NCBI GenBank assembly: GCA_024346835.1 | Contig: AP024866.1 | Coordinates: 620,001 to 684,000 of the forward strand | Direction: 5' to 3' | Length of the DNA stretch: 64,000 nucleotides | Source of the DNA: Vibrio comitans | GTDB taxonomy: Bacteria; Pseudomonadota; Gammaproteobacteria; Enterobacterales; Vibrionaceae | Shown: positions 24,097-34,777 of the stretch, in pieces | How the letters are laid out: every line of letters starts with the position of its first letter | How positions within the stretch are numbered: the first letter of the stretch is position 1 | Translations under genes and position numbers: made by a program | Notes under the pieces: model-generated | What the model saw: the letters and a program-made list of their open reading frames with translations, nothing else | Database searches by the model: none | Told to the model about the DNA's origin: nothing

Positions 24097-24394
24097 TTCC
24101 GATATGATTCATGTTGAAGTGGTGTATGCACTGCCTCATGATCAAAGAGTGGTAGCGCTGGTTGTAAACAAAGAACTGACGGTTGAACAAATCATTGAAC
24201 AGTCAGGGTTATTAGCTTTGTTTCCCGAGATAGACCTTAAACAGAATAAGGTCGGTGTGTTTAGTCGTAATGTTAAACTTGATGGCACAGTTCGGGATCA
24301 TGACCGCATTGAGATATACCGACCATTGCTGGCAGACCCCAAAGAGATTCGACGCAAACGCGCTGAACAAGCAGCCAAGAAAGCAGCTCAGTAA
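24086..24394 (+). CDS. ratB: RnfH/RatB family protein (UPF0125)
   Basis: This 102-aa ubiquitin-like beta-grasp protein has [52 protein letters not shown](I/M)RRKRA, the family signature. The ATG at 24086 lies inside the ratA 3' end, with AGGTG upstream; longer frames have no ribosome-binding site. The role is not established. It is co-transcribed with ratA. Confidence 0.92.
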   Translation: MSIDSDMIHVEVVYALPHDQRVVALVVNKELTVEQIIEQSGLLALFPEIDLKQNKVGVFSRNVKLDGTVRDHDRIEIYRPLLADPKEIRRKRAEQAAKKAAQ

Positions 24395-24410
24395 TAATTA
24401 GACAGATACG

Positions 24411-24440
24411 AGAAGGGGAGCACATGTGCTCCCCTTTTTA
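24411..24440 (+). terminator. Intrinsic terminator of ratAB
   Basis: AAGGGGAGCACATGTGCTCCCCTT is a perfect 24-bp palindrome followed by TTTTATTT. It also separates ratB from the convergent bamE. Confidence 0.9.
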
Positions 24441-24458
24441 TTTGGTGTTGTGACTACG

Positions 24459-24818
24459 TTATTGAATAGCTTGATTGAAAGCTGGGCCTGCGCTGAAGTC
24501 ACCTTCGATGCGTTCTAGGCGCTCGTCACTGCCAAAGAACACAAACAGGTTCTTTTGCTCTGGGTCGTTATGACCTTTTGTGAAGTGGTAGATGTAATAC
24601 CATTTGTTTGGTTTGCCATTTTCTACAAGCATAGGTGAACCAAGAACATAGCGTACCTGCTCTTTAGACATACCAACACGAAGCTGATCTACTGCAGATT
24701 GTTCGACAAAATTGCCTTGGCTAATATCAATTCGATAAACCAATTTTTCTAAGAAAGCACAGCCAGTTAGCATTGTTAGTGCTAATGGAACTGCGATTAA
24801 CCATTTTGTAAGCTGCAT
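24459..24818 (-). CDS. bamE: Outer membrane assembly lipoprotein BamE
   Basis: BamE is a small subunit of the beta-barrel assembly complex. The 119-aa precursor has lipobox LTGC (Cys20), then VYRIDISQGNFVEQSAVDQLRVGMSKEQVRYVLGSPML, the conserved BamE fold with the phosphatidylglycerol-binding region, and DERLERIEGDF. It lies next to recN as in other Vibrio. Confidence 0.96.
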   Translation of the reverse strand: MQLTKWLIAVPLALTMLTGCAFLEKLVYRIDISQGNFVEQSAVDQLRVGMSKEQVRYVLGSPMLVENGKPNKWYYIYHFTKGHNDPEQKNLFVFFGSDERLERIEGDFSAGPAFNQAIQ

Positions 24819-24988
24819 ATGATCAGGTCTTTAACTTCTAAATAAAACTCGGCAGATAATAAACAAGCTGAGCCAGCTTGTATAGAGAAACAGCCATGAG
24901 AGTGGGCATTGCCTATTATTGACTGTGCAAAATATGACATTTCCCGTGTTTTCATGGCTGTAGACAGTTGGATTTAGCTTGAGTTCCT

Positions 24989-26650
24989 TTAGGCTGCCAT
25001 TAACTCTTTGGCATTGGCTAGCGTTGATGAGGTGATTTCACTTCCTCCCAATAGTCTGGCCAATTCCTCTACTCGTTGCTCTGTACTTAGGGTAAACATT
25101 CTTGTTTCAGTGGTACCTGCTTTCGTTTTCTTAGCGACAAACATCTGTTGATGACCACTGCCGGCTACTTGAGGTAAGTGAGTGACACAAAGGATTTGTG
25201 TGCTCTCACCCAATTTACGCAGCATTTGTCCAACTACAGCCGCTGTTGGGCCACTGATCCCTACATCCACTTCATCGAAGATTAGGCTAGGCGTTTCTAC
25301 TTTTTGCGCAGTGATAACTTGAATGGCCAAAGATATTCGTGACAACTCACCACCCGAAGCGACTTTACCTAATGGTTGTAGAGGTTGGCCTGGGTTTGCG
25401 GAGACTAGGTATTCGACATCATCAGTGCCTAGTGGAGAGGCATATTTAGGGTCATTATTGATACTGATATCAAAGCGCGCCTTCTCCATACTAAGCTGAT
25501 GCATGCTTTCAGAGATCAGTTTATTAAGCTCCTTTGCATAACGCTTGCGCGACTTACTGAGTTTTTCTGAGCTTTTTAAGTATTTATCTAGGGCTTGGTC
25601 CACCTCAGCTTGCAGCTGTTCAATACGCTCATCTGAGCAATCAAGCGCTTCGATTTGCTTTGCGAGATCTTGATGGTGCTGATACAAGTCTTCAGGTAAA
25701 ACTAAGTGCTTTTTAGCCAATGACATGACACGAGAATAGCGCTCTTCTACCATCTGCATACGCATTGGGTCCATATCGATGGAATCAAGGTAGTTACGCA
25801 GTTCACTGCTTGCTTCTTCCATCTGGATCAAGGCTTCGTTGAGCATCTCGCTAATACTTGAAAGACTGCTGTCTAATTCGCCCAATTGCTGTGTTTGGTG
25901 TATCACAGTGTGCAGTAGGGCAATAGCATTGACATCGTCATTGTCGTTAATCACATCAAGGCTTTGTTGAGTTAATGACAGAAGTTCACCGCTATTGGAT
26001 AGCTTTTTGTGTTCTTCTTCCAGCTCTGTGAACTCATTTTCTAGAAGGGCTAATTCATCTAGCTCTTTAATTTGGTATTCCAGTAACTGCTTTTGGGCAA
26101 GATTTTGCTGACCATTTTGAATGGTTTGCTTAAGCGTGTTGTCTGCTTGGCGCCATGCTTGATAATGTTTTTGAACATTATTGAGTAAGCTTTGATGCCC
26201 AGCATACTGATCGAGCAAGGTGAGTTGATACTCTTTCTTTAACAGTTGGTGGTGGGCATGTTGTCCGTGAATGCTGACCAGCGTCTGACCTAAGCTTTTA
26301 AGCTGAGAAACAGGGACAGGATTGCCATTTATAAAGGCGCGAGATCGCCCATCTTTGCCAATAACTCGACGTAAAATGCATTCCTCACCATCGGTAAGTT
26401 CGTTGTCTTCTAGCCAGCGCTGCGCACTGAGATTGCTCTCAATCATAAAGCTAGCGCAAAGGTCTACCTTGTCTTCGCCTTGGCGAACCATGCCCGAATC
26501 AGAGCGGCTTCCCAAGCACAGACCTAAGGCATCGATAGCGATAGACTTACCAGCACCCGTCTCACCCGTAATGGTGGTCATGCCTGGTTGAAGTTCAATT
26601 TGTAGCGATTTTACAATGGCGAAATTATTAACACTAAGATGAGCTAACAT
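24989..26650 (-). CDS. recN: DNA repair protein RecN
   Basis: RecN is an SMC-like ATPase acting in double-strand break repair. The protein has Walker A GETGAGKS near residue 31, long coiled-coil arms in the middle third, the signature [17 protein letters not shown] and Walker [15 protein letters not shown] chose ATG 26650 ([16 protein letters not shown], 553 aa), which matches the E. coli N-terminus; two upstream ATGs in frame overlap the LexA region. It is probably SOS-controlled by the two boxes just upstream. Confidence 0.97.
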   Translation of the reverse strand: MLAHLSVNNFAIVKSLQIELQPGMTTITGETGAGKSIAIDALGLCLGSRSDSGMVRQGEDKVDLCASFMIESNLSAQRWLEDNELTDGEECILRRVIGKDGRSRAFINGNPVPVSQLKSLGQTLVSIHGQHAHHQLLKKEYQLTLLDQYAGHQSLLNNVQKHYQAWRQADNTLKQTIQNGQQNLAQKQLLEYQIKELDELALLENEFTELEEEHKKLSNSGELLSLTQQSLDVINDNDDVNAIALLHTVIHQTQQLGELDSSLSSISEMLNEALIQMEEASSELRNYLDSIDMDPMRMQMVEERYSRVMSLAKKHLVLPEDLYQHHQDLAKQIEALDCSDERIEQLQAEVDQALDKYLKSSEKLSKSRKRYAKELNKLISESMHQLSMEKARFDISINNDPKYASPLGTDDVEYLVSANPGQPLQPLGKVASGGELSRISLAIQVITAQKVETPSLIFDEVDVGISGPTAAVVGQMLRKLGESTQILCVTHLPQVAGSGHQQMFVAKKTKAGTTETRMFTLSTEQRVEELARLLGGSEITSSTLANAKELMAA

Positions 26651-26673
26651 ACAAAAATCCATAGAATGAAACA

Positions 26674-26689
26674 CTGTATATGGAAACAG
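26674..26689. promoter_or_regulatory. LexA box 1 upstream of recN
   Basis: CTGTATATGGAAACAG fits CTG-N10-CAG with an AT-rich centre. It lies 24 bp upstream of the recN start. Confidence 0.8.
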
Positions 26690-26695
26690 TATATA

Positions 26696-26711
26696 CTGGT
26701 TTTACATACAG
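26696..26711. promoter_or_regulatory. LexA box 2 upstream of recN
   Basis: CTGGTTTTACATACAG fits CTG-N10-CAG and is spaced 22 bp from box 1, so the two lie on about the same DNA face. Multiple boxes are also known for E. coli recN. Confidence 0.75.
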
Positions 26712-26764
26712 TAAAGTCACTCGATTAGATTTTTGATATTTTTTGTTGTTTTCTGTGTAATGGC

Positions 26765-27649
26765 TTAAAAAAGCTTACTCGACCATCCTAGCTTTTCGCG
26801 TAGTACATGGTAGTAGCTGTAGTCTTTCGGGTGGATTAACTGCAGTACATTGTTACTACGATAAATATGTATCTCATCACCAGGCTCTACAGGCAGTGAT
26901 ATCTGCCCATCACAGCTCACCTCTTGAGTGCCGCGGTTATCTGGGGCCAGTACTAGCTTTATACGACGATTGCCATCCACCACAAGTGGTCGGCTTGATA
27001 ACGTATGAGGAAACATAGGCACTAAGGAAATGGTGTTTAAACTTGGCGATAGGATTGGACCACCACCAGAGAGAGAGTAGGCGGTAGAACCGGTTGGTGT
27101 TGAGATAATCAAACCGTCAGAGCGTTGTGAGAAGGCAAAAGAGTTGTCGATATAGACCTCAAACTCAATCATGTTAGCCACTTTACCCGGGTGGAGTACT
27201 GCTTCGTTAAGTGCCGCATTCTGGCTTTTTACTAGCCCGTGACGATGTATCTCGGTTTCAAGAAGAAAACGCTGTTCTGTGAGGTAATTGCCTTCAAGCA
27301 CTTCTTCTAAGGGAGCTTTGAAATTATCAGGGTCCAAATCAGTCAAAAATCCGAGATTACCCTTGTTGACACCAATGACAGATATATCAAATCTAGATAG
27401 GACACGAGCAGCGCCTAGCATGTTGCCATCACCACCGACTACAATGGCTAAGTCGGCTTCTTTGCCAATTTGCATTAGGTTGCTGAAAACCTTGTCATCT
27501 AACTCTGGCAGTAACTCTTGAAGTCGGTCATCAATAAGAATGCGATAGTCTTTTTCAGCAAGCCAATGATAGATCTCATGATGAGTCTGGACGGCACTGA
27601 TGTCGCGAGGTTTACCCAAAATAGCGATTGTAGAGAAATGCTTGCTCAT
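26765..27649 (-). CDS. nadK: NAD kinase
   Basis: NadK phosphorylates NAD to NADP. The 294-aa protein has [13 protein letters not shown], the catalytic GGDG motif, LNEAVLHPG, and [23 protein letters not shown], the second conserved loop. ATG 27649 is preceded by GGGAC at a good distance and gives the N-terminus [16 protein letters not shown] as in other NadK; the 17-residue extension in frame is not likely. It is divergent from grpE. Confidence 0.96.
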   Translation of the reverse strand: MSKHFSTIAILGKPRDISAVQTHHEIYHWLAEKDYRILIDDRLQELLPELDDKVFSNLMQIGKEADLAIVVGGDGNMLGAARVLSRFDISVIGVNKGNLGFLTDLDPDNFKAPLEEVLEGNYLTEQRFLLETEIHRHGLVKSQNAALNEAVLHPGKVANMIEFEVYIDNSFAFSQRSDGLIISTPTGSTAYSLSGGGPILSPSLNTISLVPMFPHTLSSRPLVVDGNRRIKLVLAPDNRGTQEVSCDGQISLPVEPGDEIHIYRSNNVLQLIHPKDYSYYHVLREKLGWSSKLF

Positions 27650-27674
27650 TTTAGTCCCAAAATAATTGGTTAGG

Positions 27675-27703
27675 CTTGATTCAGAAACGATGATCCCCAT
27701 AAT
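27675..27703 (+). promoter_or_regulatory. Sigma-32 heat-shock promoter of grpE
   Basis: CTTGAT, a 14-bp spacer and CCCCATAAT match the sigma-32 (RpoH) -35 and -10 consensus. It lies about 97 bp upstream of the grpE start. Confidence 0.85.
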
Positions 27704-27799
27704 AAAGGCAAGTTGAATTCAGATGCTAATTTTTTGTGGATGCATTTCTGTCAAAATAATAGCACTTTCAGGAATATGCGTATCCGCGTCGGAGAGATC

Positions 27800-28426
27800 A
27801 TGAGCGATAAAGAAAACAAGATTAACGAAGAAGAACTAGCGCAAGCGACTAACGAAGCTGAACAAGTTGCAGAAGAAGTGACTGAAGAAGCTGAAGTGAT
27901 CGGTGGTGAAGGTGACATCGAGTGGAACGAAGAAACTGACGCAGAAGTGGAAGAGTCTAAGGTTGCTCAACTAGAAGCAGCGTTGCTTCAAACTGAGATG
28001 CGCCTTAAAGATCAGGCCGACAGCGTTATTCGTGCGAAGGCAGAAGTTGAGAACATGCGTCGCCGTACAGAGCAAGAAATGTCTAAAGCACGTAAGTTTG
28101 CGATCAACAAGTTTGCTGAAGAGTTGCTACCAGTTATCGATAACCTAGAGCGTGCGATGGAAGCAGCAGATTCTGACAACGAGGTGGTTAAGCCATTCCT
28201 TGAAGGTATTGAAATGACACATAAGTCATTCATTGACGTTGTGTCTAAGAACGGCCTAGTGGAAATTAACCCTGTAGGCGAAGCATTCAACCCTGAGCTG
28301 CACAACGCAGTATCTATGGTTGAAAGCCCAGACCACGAAAGCAATACAGTCACTATCGTATTGCAGAAGGGTTATGAGCTTAACGGTCGCGTGGTTCGCC
28401 CAGCGATGGTTATGGTTGCTAAATAA
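27800..28426 (+). CDS. grpE: Nucleotide exchange factor GrpE
   Basis: GrpE releases ADP from DnaK. The 208-aa protein has an acidic, Glu-rich N-terminus, a coiled-coil ([33 protein letters not shown]), and the C-terminal beta domain ending with [25 protein letters not shown] 27800 follows GGAGAG; the longer frame runs through the promoter. It is transcribed from the sigma-32 promoter and ends at its own terminator before dnaK. Confidence 0.97.
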   Translation: MSDKENKINEEELAQATNEAEQVAEEVTEEAEVIGGEGDIEWNEETDAEVEESKVAQLEAALLQTEMRLKDQADSVIRAKAEVENMRRRTEQEMSKARKFAINKFAEELLPVIDNLERAMEAADSDNEVVKPFLEGIEMTHKSFIDVVSKNGLVEINPVGEAFNPELHNAVSMVESPDHESNTVTIVLQKGYELNGRVVRPAMVMVAK

Positions 28427-28449
28427 GCGTCCAAAGCATTAAGTTTTAC

Positions 28450-28478
28450 AAAGAGGCTGTTTTCAGCCTCTTTTTTTT
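28450..28478 (+). terminator. Intrinsic terminator of grpE
   Basis: AGAGGCTG, TTTT and CAGCCTCT are followed by a run of T. Confidence 0.9.
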
Positions 28479-28582
28479 CATTTTTTTTCTGCTCAAGTCT
28501 TGAAACAAAGAATCCAGACCCTATCTATGTTGCAGAGCAATTAAACATAAGCTAACTGCTACTAACTAATTTGTAGCTTGGG

Positions 28583-28611
28583 GTTGAAACCAAGCTAAGC
28601 ATCCCCACTTA
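28583..28611 (+). promoter_or_regulatory. Sigma-32 heat-shock promoter of dnaK
   Basis: GTTGAA, a 14-bp spacer and CCCCACTTA resemble the RpoH consensus, 46 bp upstream of the dnaK start. Surrounding CTTGGGG and AACCAAG can also pair. Confidence 0.75.
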
Positions 28612-28656
28612 TGGGGTAGAAAGAAACAAAATAATCAAATTTTTGGAGATAGCCTG

Positions 28657-30573
28657 ATGGGTAAAATCATTGGTATTGACTTAGGTACAACTAACTCATG
28701 CGTTTCAGTTCTAGACGGTGAAAAGCCACGCGTAATCGAAAACGCGGAAGGTGAGCGCACAACCGCATCTGTAATCGCATACACAGACGGCGAGACTTTG
28801 GTTGGTCAGCCTGCTAAACGTCAAGCAGTAACCAACCCAGAAAACACGCTATTTGCAATCAAGCGTCTAATCGGTCGTCGTTTTGAAGACGAAGAAGTTC
28901 AGCGTGATATCGAAATCATGCCTTACAAAATTGTTAAGGCTGACAACGGTGATGCATGGGTAGAAGCGAAAGGCCAAAAAATGGCTGCTCCTCAAGTATC
29001 TGCTGAAGTTCTTAAGAAAATGAAGAAAACTGCAGAAGACTTCCTTGGTGAAGAAGTAACTGGCGCTGTTGTTACAGTTCCTGCTTACTTCAACGATGCA
29101 CAGCGTCAAGCAACTAAAGATGCGGGTCGTATTGCGGGTCTTGATGTTAAACGTATCATCAACGAACCAACAGCTGCGGCTCTAGCATACGGCCTAGACA
29201 AGTCAGGCGGCGATCGCACTATCGCGGTTTACGACCTTGGTGGTGGTACTTTTGATATCTCTATCATCGAGATTGACGAAGTAGAAGGCGAGAAGACGTT
29301 TGAAGTACTAGCAACTAACGGTGACACTCACCTTGGTGGTGAAGACTTCGATACTCGCATGATCAACTACTTGGTTGAAGAGTTCAAAAAAGAGCAAGGT
29401 ATCGATCTTAAGAACGATCCACTAGCAATGCAGCGTGTTAAAGAAGCAGCAGAAAAAGCGAAAATTGAGCTTTCTTCTACTACTCAAACTGACGTAAACC
29501 TACCTTACGTTACTGCTGATGCAACTGGTCCTAAGCACATGAACGTTAAAGTGACTCGTGCGAAGCTAGAATCTCTAGTTGAAGACCTAGTTCAACGTTC
29601 TCTTGAGCCTCTAAAAGTAGCTCTAGCAGACGCTGACCTATCTGTAGGCGAAATCACTGACGTAATCCTAGTAGGTGGTCAGACTCGTATGCCTATGGTT
29701 CAAGCTAAGGTAACTGAGTTCTTCGGTAAAGAGCCACGTAAAGACGTTAACCCTGACGAAGCAGTAGCAATGGGTGCTGCAGTTCAAGGTGGTGTACTTG
29801 CAGGCGACGTTACTGACGTACTTCTACTTGACGTAACTCCACTGTCTCTAGGTATCGAGACTATGGGTGGCGTAATGACTAAGCTAGTTGAGAAGAACAC
29901 GACTATCCCAACTAAAGCGAACCAAGTTTTCTCTACAGCAGAAGACAACCAGAACGCGGTAACTATCCATGTTCTTCAAGGTGAGCGTAAGCAAGCGTCT
30001 TACAACAAGTCTCTAGGTCAATTTAACCTAGAAGGTATCCAAGCTGCACCACGTGGTATGCCTCAAATCGAAGTAACTTTCGACCTTGATGCGGATGGTA
30101 TCCTGCACGTTTCTGCTAAAGACAAGCAGACTGGTAAAGAGCAGAAGATCACTATCCAAGCATCTGGTGGTCTAAGCGACGACGATATCGAGAAAATGGT
30201 ACAAGAAGCAGAAGCTAACAAAGAAGCGGACAAAAAGTTCGAAGAGTTAGTGACTACTCGTAACCAAGCTGACCAAATGATCCACGGTACTCGTAAGCAA
30301 ATCGAAGAAGCGGGTGACGCTCTTCCAGCTGACGAGAAAACTAAGATCGAAGCAGCTATCACTGAGCTAGAAGAGGTTAAGTCTGGTGACGACAAAGAAG
30401 CTATCGACGCTAAAGTTCAGGCTCTAATGACTGCAGCTCAAAAGCTAATGGAAATTGCTCAACAGCAGGCTCAAGCACAGCAAGCACAAGGTGCTGACGC
30501 TGGCGAACAAGCTAAGCAAGACGACGATGTTGTTGATGCTGAGTTCGAAGAAGTAAAAGAAGACAAGAAGTAA
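28657..30573 (+). CDS. dnaK: Chaperone DnaK (Hsp70)
   Basis: The 638-aa Hsp70 has [13 protein letters not shown] at the start, [15 protein letters not shown] and [13 protein letters not shown] in the ATPase domain, then [20 protein letters not shown] leading into the substrate-binding domain. The helical lid is followed by a Gln/Ala-rich stretch and EEVKEDKK, the C-terminal J-protein contact tail. GGAG precedes the ATG. Codon use is highly biased, as expected for an abundant protein. Confidence 0.99.
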   Translation: MGKIIGIDLGTTNSCVSVLDGEKPRVIENAEGERTTASVIAYTDGETLVGQPAKRQAVTNPENTLFAIKRLIGRRFEDEEVQRDIEIMPYKIVKADNGDAWVEAKGQKMAAPQVSAEVLKKMKKTAEDFLGEEVTGAVVTVPAYFNDAQRQATKDAGRIAGLDVKRIINEPTAAALAYGLDKSGGDRTIAVYDLGGGTFDISIIEIDEVEGEKTFEVLATNGDTHLGGEDFDTRMINYLVEEFKKEQGIDLKNDPLAMQRVKEAAEKAKIELSSTTQTDVNLPYVTADATGPKHMNVKVTRAKLESLVEDLVQRSLEPLKVALADADLSVGEITDVILVGGQTRMPMVQAKVTEFFGKEPRKDVNPDEAVAMGAAVQGGVLAGDVTDVLLLDVTPLSLGIETMGGVMTKLVEKNTTIPTKANQVFSTAEDNQNAVTIHVLQGERKQASYNKSLGQFNLEGIQAAPRGMPQIEVTFDLDADGILHVSAKDKQTGKEQKITIQASGGLSDDDIEKMVQEAEANKEADKKFEELVTTRNQADQMIHGTRKQIEEAGDALPADEKTKIEAAITELEEVKSGDDKEAIDAKVQALMTAAQKLMEIAQQQAQAQQAQGADAGEQAKQDDDVVDAEFEEVKEDKK

Positions 30574-30861
30574 TTCTTCGTCGCTATAGCGGATAACTTC
30601 TGCGTCGAAGGTGCTCACTTACGAGAGTAAGCTGTGCGCCTTCTCCTTGAATTTATCCACTATAGCTTAGCAGAATCTTTTTCTGCATATTTCTTTTGAT
30701 GCGGGCGTTTCGGGAAACCAAAACGCCCGTCTGTTTGTAAAAATAGCTGTCGCTATAGAGCAGTCTTACAGCTAGAAGCTTATTGCTTTAGGCTTGCTCT
30801 ATATCGATATAAACACTAGGCGGCTTAGCCGCTTGCAGTAAACAATTTGGTGACGAAACAC
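30574..30861 (+). other. Structured dnaK-dnaJ spacer
   Basis: About 288 bp without a gene but with four consecutive hairpins: 30583-30666 (14-bp outer stem with one mismatch, inner stems, GAGA loop), 30702-30729 (CGGGCGTTT/AAACGCCCG), 30754-30803 (TATAGAGCA/TGCTCTATA) and a short GCGGC-TTA-GCCGC just before dnaJ. None has a strong T tract. This suggests RNA processing or attenuation that sets dnaJ output relative to dnaK. Confidence 0.7.
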
Positions 30862-32004
30862 ATGTCTAAACGTGATCTTTACGAAGTACTGGGCGTAAGC
30901 CGAGACGCTTCTGAGCGTGATATCAAGAAAGCATACAAACGCCTTGCAATGAAGTTCCACCCGGATCGCAACCAAGGTGACGATGGCGCGTCTGAGAAGT
31001 TTAAAGAGGTTAAAGAAGCGTATGAGATCCTAACGGATGCTCAAAAACGCGCAGCCTATGACCAATATGGTCATGCAGCCTTTGAGCAAGGTGGTATGGG
31101 TGGCGGCGGCTTTGGTGGCGGCGGTGGTGCTGATTTTGGCGACATATTCGGTGATGTGTTTGGTGATATCTTTGGCGGCGGTCGTCGCGGTGGTCAACAG
31201 CGCGCACAACGTGGTGCCGACCTGCGATACAACATGGAGCTGACTCTTGAAGAAGCGGTTCGCGGTTGTTCAAAGGAGATCGAAGTCCCTACATTAGTGG
31301 GTTGTGATGTGTGTGATGGTTCGGGTGCGAAGAAAGGTTCTTCTGCTCAGACTTGTGGCACTTGTCATGGTCATGGCCAGGTTCAAATGCGCCAAGGCTT
31401 CTTTGCGGTACAGCAAACCTGTCCAACCTGTAACGGTAAGGGCAAGATCATTAAAGACCCTTGTGACTCGTGTCATGGTGAAGGTCGTAAGCATAAAACC
31501 AAATCACTTAACGTTAAGATCCCAGCTGGCGTAGATACGGGCGATCGCATCCGTCTATCAGGCGAAGGTGAAGCGGGTGAGCACGGCGCTCCTGCGGGTG
31601 ATCTGTATGTTCAAGTGCACGTTAAAGAGCACCACATCTTTGAGCGTGACGGCAGCAACCTGTACTGTGAAGTGCCAGTTAGCTTTACTATGGCGGCTCT
31701 AGGCGGCGAAGTAGAAGTTCCAACCTTAGACGGACGTGTAAGCCTGAAGGTTCCAGCTGAAACGCAAACAGGCCGTATGTTCCGCATGCGCAGTAAGGGC
31801 GTGAAAGGTGTTCGCGGTGGTCCACAAGGTGACTTGATCGTGAAGCTAGTTGTTGAGACTCCTGTTAAGTTGAACTCTCGTCAGAAAGAACTTCTTAAAG
31901 AGTTTGAAGAATTATGCGGTGGCGAAGCAGCTAACAAGCACAAGCCAAAGTCTGAAGGTTTCTTCGACGGCGTTAAAAAATTCTTTGATGACCTAACCAG
32001 CTAA
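30862..32004 (+). CDS. dnaJ: Co-chaperone DnaJ (Hsp40)
   Basis: DnaJ stimulates DnaK ATPase and delivers substrates. The 380-aa protein has the J domain with HPD in MKFHPDRNQ, a Gly/Phe-rich linker, four CxxCxG(x)G zinc repeats starting with CDVCDGSGA, and the C-terminal substrate-binding domain. I chose ATG 30862 ([11 protein letters not shown]); an in-frame TTG 15 bases upstream is unlikely. Confidence 0.98.
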   Translation: MSKRDLYEVLGVSRDASERDIKKAYKRLAMKFHPDRNQGDDGASEKFKEVKEAYEILTDAQKRAAYDQYGHAAFEQGGMGGGGFGGGGGADFGDIFGDVFGDIFGGGRRGGQQRAQRGADLRYNMELTLEEAVRGCSKEIEVPTLVGCDVCDGSGAKKGSSAQTCGTCHGHGQVQMRQGFFAVQQTCPTCNGKGKIIKDPCDSCHGEGRKHKTKSLNVKIPAGVDTGDRIRLSGEGEAGEHGAPAGDLYVQVHVKEHHIFERDGSNLYCEVPVSFTMAALGGEVEVPTLDGRVSLKVPAETQTGRMFRMRSKGVKGVRGGPQGDLIVKLVVETPVKLNSRQKELLKEFEELCGGEAANKHKPKSEGFFDGVKKFFDDLTS

Positions 32005-32028
32005 ATGCTGATTAGCGCTTGATTGATG

Positions 32029-32055
32029 AAGGCCAACCTAGTGTTGGCCTTTTTT
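32029..32055 (+). terminator. Intrinsic terminator of dnaJ
   Basis: AAGGCCAAC, a five-base loop and GTTGGCCTT are followed by TTTT. Confidence 0.9.
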
Positions 32056-32144
32056 GTACCTGAAAAGTATTAAATGTTGCGTCTTACTCCCCAAGATTCT
32101 TTCGCTAGATTTACGCCAGTGGTAGAGGCAACTAGTGTTCGGGC

Positions 32145-32651
32145 ATGAACACAACAATTAAGAACATTTCAGGGCATTCTCTTATCGAGGTGTTAGTGTG
32201 TTGCTTGTTACTAGGAGTAGTTGGCCAATGGGTAATAAGCCCCCTTAAACTGCAACTCGATAACCTCAAGATGAAGCGTGCGGTAGCCCAGGTTCATTCT
32301 GCTTTTATTGCCGGGCGAGATACTGCCTATGGCATGAAAAAGGACCTATGGCTTCATATTCACTCAACACCTAGTAAAAGCTTTTTCGCGCTGCATGCGG
32401 ACGCAAATGTGCGCACACAAACGTCTGTATTCAATAAAGCGATCAACCCTCAGGTACTTTCTGATGTTTATCTAAGTTCAACCGCTACCGCGCTACGATT
32501 TTCTGGCATGACAGGCAGGCCATCGGGCAATGGCAATATCAGTGTTTGGTTAGATGAAGAGAGCAAGATTAAAGTGATTTACCATGACATTACTGGGCGG
32601 GTAAGGATCTGTGCTGCGGGCCATTTTACCTATGGCTATTCAAGATGCTAA
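32145..32651 (+). CDS. Type IV minor pilin, GspH/FimT-like
   Basis: This 168-aa prepilin has cleavage site G/HSLIEV with the required Glu5 and a hydrophobic helix LVCCLLLGVVGQWVI. Its FimT/GspH-type C-terminus ends with GRVRICAAGHFTYGYSRC. It is the first of four overlapping genes downstream of dnaJ, the position of the V. cholerae minor pilin genes (VC0857-VC0861) needed for pilus assembly and DNA uptake. The pilin class is firm; the exact orthologue is inferred. Confidence 0.85.
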   Translation: MNTTIKNISGHSLIEVLVCCLLLGVVGQWVISPLKLQLDNLKMKRAVAQVHSAFIAGRDTAYGMKKDLWLHIHSTPSKSFFALHADANVRTQTSVFNKAINPQVLSDVYLSSTATALRFSGMTGRPSGNGNISVWLDEESKIKVIYHDITGRVRICAAGHFTYGYSRC

Positions 32652-33223
32652 AAGTACAAAGGGGTCTATCACTTCTTGAACTAGTCCTCGGGCTTGGCCT
32701 GTCCAGCTTATTGTTGATCTCTTGTACTACCTTATTTTTGCATCAGCAACAGTTGCTGTCCCAGCAGATTAAGCGCACTCAATTGCTCATAGCCAGCCAT
32801 CACTTAGCAACGTATCTAAGAGGGGAGATTCGACGATCAGGGCATGCACAGTCATCTGCTATTAAGGTGCAAGACGAAAAAATTTCCTGGGGTTATAGGG
32901 ACGAATCAGAGGAATATCGCCGAGTTTCAATCTGGCGAGACGCCTCGCAATATAAACTAAAATATTGCGCTGACTCAGGCTTCTCTGAACTGCCACTGCT
33001 CGAGACTTGCCTAAGCACCATCAATTATTCGATGTTAAACGATAAGCTGTTATCTATGAGGGGCTTTGAGGTTAAAGAAGCTTCAGGTGAAGGAATGCTG
33101 TTACGTATTGGCTATAGCATTGCGCTAAAAGGAGAGTCACCTGTAAGTAGTGTTATCTATGTGGCATCGCGTAACAACACATCTTCTGTGCAAGCTGGCT
33201 TAGATGGCGATGCATCGCAATAG
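32645..33223 (+). CDS. Type IV minor pilin, PilW-like
   Basis: This 192-aa prepilin has cleavage site RG/LSLLELV with Glu5 and a hydrophobic helix LGLGLSSLLLISCTTLFL, followed by the long helical spine LHQQQLLSQQIKRTQLLIASHHLATYLRGEIRRSGH, typical of PilW. Two cysteines (about 107 and 121) could bond. It overlaps both neighbours (7 and 20 bp), so translation is coupled. Confidence 0.8.
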   Translation: MLKVQRGLSLLELVLGLGLSSLLLISCTTLFLHQQQLLSQQIKRTQLLIASHHLATYLRGEIRRSGHAQSSAIKVQDEKISWGYRDESEEYRRVSIWRDASQYKLKYCADSGFSELPLLETCLSTINYSMLNDKLLSMRGFEVKEASGEGMLLRIGYSIALKGESPVSSVIYVASRNNTSSVQAGLDGDASQ

Positions 33224-34103
33224 AGGCTATGCACTATTTATGGTGCTCGGTGTTCTATTTGTTCTAGGGTTTATTGCCTTAGATAATTCACGCTATTTGA
33301 CGGATTCAATTAAATGGCAGGCGCACCTGCACCATAAGCGGCTTAACCTTGATTGGAGACTTGAGTCCACTATCAATTGCTTGGCAATATATACCGTCTC
33401 TTCGCACACACTTCCCACTGCGCAATGTGCAAAAGATGGCGACACTAACATAGCGGTAGAGGCCTTAGAGTCGAAGAACCATTTTAAGCTAAAAGCTGAC
33501 CAAGGAAGCATAGCCAGCAGTGCTGTGATGCAGTTAGGGGAGATGGAACATGATGTTGCAATTGCTTCTAACCGAGCACCACCAGAGGGCGTATGGGGAT
33601 CGCCGGTATTAATTGAACCATCGGTGATTTCACGCTTTTTTGGGTACGATGATATTGACTCATTAAAGCAGCGCTGGGGAAAAGAAATTGTAATTACTTC
33701 AAAACAGACTTGCGGTGATCAGCTTATACAACAAAGTGTAAGTGGCGTTCGCAGTTTAACCATAAATGGTCACTGTTTTATTAGCTCTTATCACTGGGAT
33801 CAATTAGCCGTTTTATCAACAGCCGAACCTTTTTTCCTACTGTTCATTGGTGGTGACTTGTCCTTCTCAGGCAGTCAAACGCTAAGGGGCGTCATCGCAA
33901 TCTGGCACCCTGAAGAGGAGTACTACCAGGTTAGTATTACGGGAAGCCCAAAGGTTGAAGGGGGATTGCTCATCGAGCTTTCAGCGCCAGTTTTGCTACA
34001 GCAAGCAGGCATAGAGGTTGTGGGAAATGAAGCTCATCTAATGGCATCTAGATTCAGGTTTGCCAAGCGAGACTGGCTCAAAGGCAGTTGGCGTGATTTC
34101 TGA
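33204..34103 (+). CDS. Type IV pilus assembly protein, PilX/GspK-like
   Basis: This 299-aa protein starts MAMHRNRGYALFMVLGVLFVLGF: a prepilin-like G/YALFMVL site without Glu5, as in tip-forming GspK/PilX-type subunits. The remaining globular domain is large (about 270 aa) and ends with a beta-helix-like stretch (SFSGSQTLRGVIAIWHPEEEYYQVSITGSPKVEGGLLIEL). It overlaps the PilW-like and PilV-like genes. A tip role is inferred from the missing Glu5 and the size. Confidence 0.65.
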   Translation: MAMHRNRGYALFMVLGVLFVLGFIALDNSRYLTDSIKWQAHLHHKRLNLDWRLESTINCLAIYTVSSHTLPTAQCAKDGDTNIAVEALESKNHFKLKADQGSIASSAVMQLGEMEHDVAIASNRAPPEGVWGSPVLIEPSVISRFFGYDDIDSLKQRWGKEIVITSKQTCGDQLIQQSVSGVRSLTINGHCFISSYHWDQLAVLSTAEPFFLLFIGGDLSFSGSQTLRGVIAIWHPEEEYYQVSITGSPKVEGGLLIELSAPVLLQQAGIEVVGNEAHLMASRFRFAKRDWLKGSWRDF

Positions 34104-34482
34104 TTTTTCTCGCAAACAGCTTGGTGCCTCGATACTAGAGGTACTGATATCAGTCGCTTTGGTGTCAATGCTGTCGCTGAGTTTGATTCAGGGCGGTGTG
34201 TACATGCAAAGAGAATCCAAGCGTGCGGAGCAATCCTTGCTCGTACTCCATCATATGGAAAACTACTTAGAGTACGTTCGCATTATGACCATCACAGGCT
34301 CTAGCATCGATCCGCAGTGGCAAGGACTAGAAGAACTTGGCTTTGATATGACTCTTTCTAGTAATCAGCAGATGTCATCTCTCGGAGTGCTGGGTACTAA
34401 GCTAGAGGTTACCGCCAGTTGGATAAACCCATGGGGCCAGCCGGAATCTGCTGTTTTATCCACTTGGGTAGCATTTCATTAA
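34093..34482 (+). CDS. Type IV minor pilin, PilV-like
   Basis: The 129-aa prepilin has cleavage site LG/ASILEVLISVALVSMLSLSLIQGG with Glu5. I chose GTG 34093, which overlaps the previous stop by 11 bp and has AAAGG upstream; the frame extends to a TTG at 34060 that is less convincing. It ends the minor-pilin operon. Confidence 0.78.
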   Translation: MISDFSRKQLGASILEVLISVALVSMLSLSLIQGGVYMQRESKRAEQSLLVLHHMENYLEYVRIMTITGSSIDPQWQGLEELGFDMTLSSNQQMSSLGVLGTKLEVTASWINPWGQPESAVLSTWVAFH

Positions 34483-34777
34483 CCCCGCATTAACCAGCTA
34501 CAGTCAAATGTTGCAGAGTCTAATAATCAACAATATGAATACATAAAGTATCCGTTAGGTGATCGCTTGGTTGCGTTTGTGGGTTAATTGTAGAGGTGTG
34601 TGTAATGGGATTATTTTGCGCTTGTTAACCGAGTGCAAAATAAGCGCTAGACACCTCATTTTGCAAACTTAGATTCTGTTTTTTCGCATTAGTTTAGGTA
34701 AAATGTGCGCCCTAATAAAAATAATACCAATTTTTTAGCATTTTACATTTTTGTAAAAGTCACAGAGCGGTAATCTA

